A program made the translations under genes and the position numbers. 17,805 nucleotides of DNA from assembly GCA_947588325.1 (NCBI GenBank), contig CANPYH010000017.1, positions 1 to 17,805 of the forward strand. Direction: 5' to 3'. Below the pieces are notes generated by a model that saw only the letters and a program-made list of their open reading frames with translations, ran no database searches and was not told the origin of the DNA. The stretch is from an uncultured Clostridia bacterium. Its GTDB lineage: Bacteria > Bacillota > Clostridia > Christensenellales > Pumilibacteraceae. Below are positions 13,419-17,805 of this stretch, piece after piece; position 1 is the first letter of the stretch, and the number at the start of each line of letters is the position of its first letter.

Positions 13419-13482
13419 TCGGCCGACAGGGTTCGAGAGCTATTATATTCTGTATACAATTCGTGCGTCACGAAATGACGAG

Positions 13483-13530
13483 TTTACGGCGTGAATTGCG
13501 GGAAAAGCATAATTCGCGCCGTAAATTTCT
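13483..13530 (+). terminator. Terminator of the LytTR gene
   Basis: TTTACGGCGTGAATT (13483-13497) pairs with 13511-13525 over 15 bp (one G-U) around a 13-nt loop, followed by TTTCTT. A smaller hairpin CGTCA/TGACG lies just before it (about 13466-13480). Confidence 0.75.
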
Positions 13531-13569
13531 TCAATCGCCCCAAAAATCGTAATGTCGCTTTTTTTCAAC

Positions 13570-13575
13570 TATAAT
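13570..13575 (+). promoter_or_regulatory. -10 element of the GH3 lipoprotein gene
   Basis: TATAAT lies 52 nt before the start at 13628. No good -35 stands 16-18 nt upstream, which suggests a promoter needing an activator; the LytTR protein encoded next door is a candidate (inference). Confidence 0.45.
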
Positions 13576-13627
13576 ACGTGGTAGACGGGGCGTTTCAGTT
13601 CCGAAAATTTTCAAAGGAGAAAAAAAG

Positions 13628-16600
13628 ATGAAGATGAAAAAGAAAAGACTCACGTTTTTGTTGAGTTTGCTGCTGACGGTGTGCTTGGTTATGGTTTTTG
13701 TGCTCACCGGCTGCGGCACTGTCGGACCGCAGGGACCTGAAGGACCGCAAGGGCCGGAGGGGCCGCAGGGACCTGAGGGACCTTCGGGCGCGGTGACGAC
13801 TTACGAGGACATTGACATAGACTCGCTTGACGCTGTTGCGGAAACGAAGTATCAGGTCAAGCCCATTACAAACAGCGGCATGAAAAATATGTCGTACAAG
13901 GATTACAGCTCCAGCGATGAAATCGACAAGGCAGGAGCGGAGCTTGCGAGCAGAATAGCCGAGGAAGGCACCGTCCTTCTCAAAAATAAGAATAACGCTC
14001 TGCCGCTTGCCAAGAACTCGAAAGTTACCCCTTTCGGTTACTACTTCGGTTACGAAGAGTCCAACTTTAAGGGAACATTAGGCGCTGCCGGATACAGTTT
14101 AAATCCTTCCACGATAAATCTTTACAGAGCAAAGGATAGTGCGGGCGGCGTCGTCGGCAACGAGATATCCATCAATGATTATTCCAATTCGGTAATCAGT
14201 ACATATCGTTCATATAACGATGCGGCCATCGTTGTCCTTTACCGTACTGGAGAAGAGGGCGCCGACCTTAAAACACACGATGTTAAGGGACATTCCAACA
14301 CAAACGATCACTACTTGCAGTTGGAAGACAACGAGAAAGATCTTATCAAGCATGTAAAGAAGTATTTCGATAGGGTAATTGTCGTTATCAACTCCCCGGC
14401 GACGGTGCAGATTCCCGAACTTGCAGCCGATGAGGGTGACTACTCCGTCGACGCGATAGTTTGGATGGGTCCTACAAGTAAAGATGCGGTAAGTTCTATC
14501 GGCAATATATTGAACGGAACTGCGAATCCTTCGGGTAGAACGAGCGATTTGTGGGAGAAAGACTTCACAAAAGCGCCTTATTGGACAAACGTAGGCGACC
14601 AATCGCAGAATATCGTAGACGGGCAAAGAAGCGACGCAATGCTTTACTATAACGGAGAAAGAACCAATTTCTCGTCCATAGAATACAGGGAAGATATCTA
14701 CCTCGGTTACAGATACTATGAGACCGGCTATGTCGATTACAACAAGGAATCGGAAGGAAAGGGCACAAAGTGGTATGACGATCAAGTGCAATATCCTTTC
14801 GGCTACGGTCTCAGCTACACCACTTTCGAGTGGGATGTTGTTCCTGCCGATATCACGGCAAGAAAGATTACCGCACCGAACGAGTCCATCACCGTCAGAG
14901 TGAGAGTTAAGAACACGGGTAACGTTGCGGGTAAAGACGTAGTTCAGCTTTACTATGCTGCGCCTTACACCAAGGGCGGAATAGAAAAGTCCGCGGCAAA
15001 TCTCGTCGCATATCAGAAAACGGAACTGCTGCAACCCGGTCAGAGCCAACTCGTCACGCTCAAATTCTATGCGCAGGACATGGCTTCGTTTGACTGGAAC
15101 GACGCGAACAAAAACAGCTTCAAGGGTTATGAACTCGAAAAAGGCAATTACGAGCTTTCCGTTCGTCATAATTCTCACGACGTCGAATCCACGATGATCC
15201 GTACGATAGAGTCGGATATCAAATGCACTACCGACTATGAGAACGGTAACGAGCTCTTCCCTGTATTCACGGGCGAATACGACTCCACCACCGAGTCGTT
15301 GCTCGCTAACAAGATATCGAGAGCTACCGGTATGAAGCAGCCGACTACTCCGACGCTTGCAGAACGCACAATAACCAAGGCTCAATACGACAAACTCAAC
15401 GACACGATGACGTATTATTCTTATCGCGACCAAGAAACGGATCCTTGGTACGTAAAGGGCAGCCTTCCGTCCGGTTGGACGCAGGCAGAGTCGCACGAAG
15501 GTGACTATTCGGATATTACGGTAAAAATCTCCCAGTTGTTCGGGAAACAGTTCAAGCTCGATTTGGTTGACGGCCAGGTTGTTCAGGGTACCGACGCCGA
15601 TTCCAAACTTTGGGAAACGTTCATGAACCAATTCACTTGGGAAGAACTTTGCGAGATAGTCGGTCGCGGCGAATATGTCGGAAGTGGCCACGCTTGCTAT
15701 CCCTCGGTAAAGGCGGCGGGACTCGATCCTGCACAGTGCCTTGACGGATCTAACGGTATAGGCGGTACGAGGTTCCCCGGAAACGGAGTTCTTGCGGCGT
15801 CCTTCAACGACGATCTTGCATACGAAATGGGCAGAATGATAGGTAACGAGTCGCTTGATAACGGAACGACCAGCTGGCGCGCTCCCGCGTGCGACCTTCA
15901 CCGTACTCCTTTCGGAGGAAGAAATACCGAGTATTATTCCGAAGATCCTCTTCTTTCCGCAAAGATGACGGTAGCTGCCGTGCTCGGATGTTCTTCCAAG
16001 GGCGTCAATACGGAAGTCAAGCACCTGTTCGCAAACGAGCAAGAGACCTGGCGTGATATGTACGGCGGACTCGGCACTATGGCGACCGAGCAAGCGCTTC
16101 GCGAAATTTATTACAAACCTTTCGACGCCGCAATAAAGGCGGGCACTTTGGGACTTATGGCTGCCTTCAACAAGATCGGTATGTATCACACCGCGGCAAA
16201 CAACTATGCGGTACAGGAACTTCTTGTTCGCCGTCAGTCCGGCTTCATCGGCTCGATATGCACCGACGCCTGGACGGGTTTCTGGACTCCGTTGAACCTT
16301 TGCGCACGCACCGGTACGGATAACTGCCTCCGCGACGGAGCCTCCACGCAAGACGCAAACGTAACGGTCGGATATTTCGATCACGATAGTAATACCGTCA
16401 TGGTTCCCGCGAATGCGGAAGATCAGGCGGAGTACAAAAATCCCGCATGGGGTGAATTGACCGACGAAGCGTCGAAAGCGAAGTGCACGTTGCCGTCCGC
16501 AACTCAGTATTTTGCGATACGTAAATCGGCGCAGCGTATACTGTTCACGGAAGTCAACACGATTACAAACCGCAACTTGATTCCCTCGAATCTGGAAGTT

Positions 16601-17416
16601 TCCGCTCAAATGGTTCGCGGAGTTGACAATAAAGTCAAACTCGAAGTCCCTCAGACAAAGGATATCACGTTCACCGGAAGCGTAACTGACAGCGAGGGAG
16701 TAGACGTAAGTTTCGATAATGCTACCGGAGTATTAAAAGGAAAGCCGGAGGAACTCAAAGACTTCAATATCACCGGACTTAAAGCAAAGCTTGACGGGCG
16801 TATGACGAGTGACGTAACCATAAAAATACATGTAGTATCCGCATTCTCGTACGAAGGCAAGAACCTCGAAGGCGGGGAAATAGAATTGAGCAAAGGTTCC
16901 AAGTCGAGCGAAGTTACGATACCTTATTACAGATACGGTACATTCCTTGAGACCACGGGCGGTTATACAAACTATGTAGGCGGCCCGGGCACAGATGAAT
17001 TCCAAGGCGGACTTTCCGTATATATCAATAACATATATAAGAACCCGGCTGAATCGAGCGGAAAGCTCAACTACATTTCGAGAGAAGAGGACCAGATGGG
17101 CAACCGTCCCGTCGTCGACGGTAACGATCCCAAAAATCAACCGTATAACGGCGGTTACAGGTTCGAGATCCAAGACCCGAAACAGGAAGGTATAACGCTC
17201 GAAGCGACCACTTTCCACCATCTCGGCTTCAAAGGATTCGACTACTACGAAGCGCCTTCCGGCTTCAAGTTTGTAATAGCCGATTCGGTACAACCCGGAA
17301 CTTACGATGTAACGGTTAAGTTTATTTCCAGCGTTACGTACTATGACCGTTGGACGGAAGGTACGGGCTTGGATCAGCTTACTTACACCGATACGTTTAA
17401 GATTAAAGTGTCTTAA
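13628..17416 (+). CDS. Lipoprotein glycoside hydrolase family 3 with swapped domain order and collagen-like tether
   Basis: 1262 residues, probably a surface glycosidase (beta-glucosidase-like) releasing sugars from glycans. A lipoprotein signal ends in VLTGC (C29). Residues 33-54 are a Gly-X-Y collagen-like run (GPQGPE repeats), probably a spacer from the membrane. The GH3 C-terminal domain comes first (~100-400; EEGTVLLKN, then RTGEEGADL at 206-214, the likely acid/base loop). A fibronectin-III-like domain follows (~415-530; DVVQLYYAAPY). The TIM-barrel nucleophile domain comes after (~640-1000; CLDGSNGIGG, GRNTEYYSEDPLLSAKM, KH at 798-799, CTDAW with D880 as likely nucleophile). C-terminal Ig-like domains cover ~990-1262. 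Reversed GH3 order is known from Ruminococcus albus and Butyrivibrio. Start set by AAAGGAG at 13613-13619. Exact substrate unknown. Confidence 0.9.
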   Translation: MKMKKKRLTFLLSLLLTVCLVMVFVLTGCGTVGPQGPEGPQGPEGPQGPEGPSGAVTTYEDIDIDSLDAVAETKYQVKPITNSGMKNMSYKDYSSSDEIDKAGAELASRIAEEGTVLLKNKNNALPLAKNSKVTPFGYYFGYEESNFKGTLGAAGYSLNPSTINLYRAKDSAGGVVGNEISINDYSNSVISTYRSYNDAAIVVLYRTGEEGADLKTHDVKGHSNTNDHYLQLEDNEKDLIKHVKKYFDRVIVVINSPATVQIPELAADEGDYSVDAIVWMGPTSKDAVSSIGNILNGTANPSGRTSDLWEKDFTKAPYWTNVGDQSQNIVDGQRSDAMLYYNGERTNFSSIEYREDIYLGYRYYETGYVDYNKESEGKGTKWYDDQVQYPFGYGLSYTTFEWDVVPADITARKITAPNESITVRVRVKNTGNVAGKDVVQLYYAAPYTKGGIEKSAANLVAYQKTELLQPGQSQLVTLKFYAQDMASFDWNDANKNSFKGYELEKGNYELSVRHNSHDVESTMIRTIESDIKCTTDYENGNELFPVFTGEYDSTTESLLANKISRATGMKQPTTPTLAERTITKAQYDKLNDTMTYYSYRDQETDPWYVKGSLPSGWTQAESHEGDYSDITVKISQLFGKQFKLDLVDGQVVQGTDADSKLWETFMNQFTWEELCEIVGRGEYVGSGHACYPSVKAAGLDPAQCLDGSNGIGGTRFPGNGVLAASFNDDLAYEMGRMIGNESLDNGTTSWRAPACDLHRTPFGGRNTEYYSEDPLLSAKMTVAAVLGCSSKGVNTEVKHLFANEQETWRDMYGGLGTMATEQALREIYYKPFDAAIKAGTLGLMAAFNKIGMYHTAANNYAVQELLVRRQSGFIGSICTDAWTGFWTPLNLCARTGTDNCLRDGASTQDANVTVGYFDHDSNTVMVPANAEDQAEYKNPAWGELTDEASKAKCTLPSATQYFAIRKSAQRILFTEVNTITNRNLIPSNLEVSAQMVRGVDNKVKLEVPQTKDITFTGSVTDSEGVDVSFDNATGVLKGKPEELKDFNITGLKAKLDGRMTSDVTIKIHVVSAFSYEGKNLEGGEIELSKGSKSSEVTIPYYRYGTFLETTGGYTNYVGGPGTDEFQGGLSVYINNIYKNPAESSGKLNYISREEDQMGNRPVVDGNDPKNQPYNGGYRFEIQDPKQEGITLEATTFHHLGFKGFDYYEAPSGFKFVIADSVQPGTYDVTVKFISSVTYYDRWTEGTGLDQLTYTDTFKIKVS

Positions 17417-17445
17417 AATTCATAATCACACAGAAAGGCTTTCAG

Positions 17446-17476
17446 ACTACGGCGGCGTCAATCGCCGCCGTAGTTT
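17446..17476 (+). terminator. Hairpin between the two lipoprotein genes
   Basis: ACTACGGCGGCG (17446-17457), loop TCAAT, CGCCGCCGTAGT (17463-17474) form a perfect 12-bp GC-rich stem, but only two or three T follow. It may be a partial terminator or a 3' stabiliser, letting some transcription enter the downstream lipoprotein gene 27 nt later. Confidence 0.6.
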
Positions 17477-17503
17477 GGAGTTGATAAGAAACAGGAGTTT
17501 ACA

Positions 17504-17805
17504 ATGAAAACAATAAAAAAATTTACCGCATTGATTTTGCTGTTTATTGTGCTTTGTCCGTTTATGTTTGCAGCTTGCGGAGAAGATGCCCCCAAACCGC
17601 AGCCTCCCTCGGACGTCGTGTTGCAAAAAATCGAAGTAACCGCAATGCCGACGAAAGTCGACTATTATATCGGGGATGCGTTGGAGGCGGACGGCGGCGA
17701 ACTTACGGCGACATATTCCGATGGAACAACGAAGAAGGTTTCGCTCACGGACAGTTCGGTCGAACTTTCGCAACCCGATATGTCTTTTGTCGGTATCAAA
17801 AACGT
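17504..17805 (+). CDS. Lipoprotein with bacterial Ig-like domain, C-terminus cut by window edge
   Basis: The frame is open from ATG 17504 to the window end (100 codons). A lipoprotein signal MKTIKKFTALILLFIVLCPF is followed by lipobox FAAC (Cys 24) and a Pro-rich spacer (APKPQPPSD). From ~residue 40 the segment LQKIEVTAMPTKVDYYIGDA, continuing with GGELTATYSDGTTKKV, is the classic start of a group-3 bacterial Ig-like (Big_3) module. AGGAG (17493-17497) supports the start. It follows the GH3 lipoprotein by 87 bp, so both may be surface components of one glycan-use locus. The catalytic or binding part, if any, lies beyond the window. Confidence 0.85.
   Translation, partial: MKTIKKFTALILLFIVLCPFMFAACGEDAPKPQPPSDVVLQKIEVTAMPTKVDYYIGDALEADGGELTATYSDGTTKKVSLTDSSVELSQPDMSFVGIKN

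Noticed and set aside
13719..13791. Short tandem GGACCGCAGGGACCTGA-type repeats, possible CRISPR
   Set aside because: They are in frame and encode Gly-X-Y triplets, with no spacers and no cas genes.
14210..16609. 799-codon open frame on the minus strand inside the GH3 gene
   Set aside because: It lies wholly antisense to a clear GH3 enzyme and has no signal, domain or ribosome site. It is explained by the codon use of the sense gene.

Overview
The window looks like a chromosomal segment of an uncultured gut-type Clostridia bacterium, possibly Christensenellales-like. This rests on gene style, not on a marker gene: strong GGAGG-type ribosome sites, TTGACA/TATAAT promoters often with an extended -10 TGn, many Rho-independent terminators, a giant InlB-type B-repeat surface protein, and lipoproteins with a Gly-X-Y tether. 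Base composition is mosaic. The housekeeping genes near 7-8 kb are visibly GC-rich, while the stretch around 8.36-9.98 kb is visibly AT-rich.

Layout. (1) 1-589, minus strand: 5' part of an OmpR/PhoB-type response regulator, apparently leaderless. It is divergent from a 1.8k-residue envelope protein (761-6232) with a secretion signal, nine B-repeats, a long coiled-coil stalk and a C-terminal membrane anchor. The two promoters share a 13-bp motif in inverted orientation. The envelope gene has a G10 tract between two possible starts. (2) 6529-8075: a cupin gene divergent from an hxlR-mtnN operon. (3) 8076-8361: a probable structured non-coding RNA with a pseudoknot, whose 3' end lies in a 101-bp repeat carrying a terminator. 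(4) 8362-10613: an AT-rich cassette with a TIR-domain/methyltransferase fusion and a two-TM protein, closed by a second copy of the same 101-bp repeat (10614-10714). (5) 10791-10983: a MITE-like foldback element. (6) 11087-12178, minus: an unrecognised all-helical protein, apparently leaderless. (7) 12344-12419: tRNA-Thr(CGT) with promoter and terminator. (8) 12502-13418: paired 29-bp inverted palindromic sites, then a LytTR regulator whose receiver has Asn in place of the phospho-Asp. (9) 13628-17805: a domain-swapped GH3 lipoprotein with a collagen-like tether, then the start of a second lipoprotein with an Ig-like domain.

Best candidate for something new: the TIR-methyltransferase fusion plus small membrane protein, bracketed by 101-bp direct repeats. 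The left repeat forms the 3' end of a structured RNA. This arrangement resembles an element inserted at the 3' end of an RNA gene with duplication of that end, and the cargo would suit a defence module. The layout is seen in the sequence; the mobility and defence roles are inference.

The flanking genes suggest a surface- and glycan-oriented lifestyle: a regulated adhesin or stalk on one side, and a glycan-degrading lipoprotein cluster under a LytTR-type regulator on the other.
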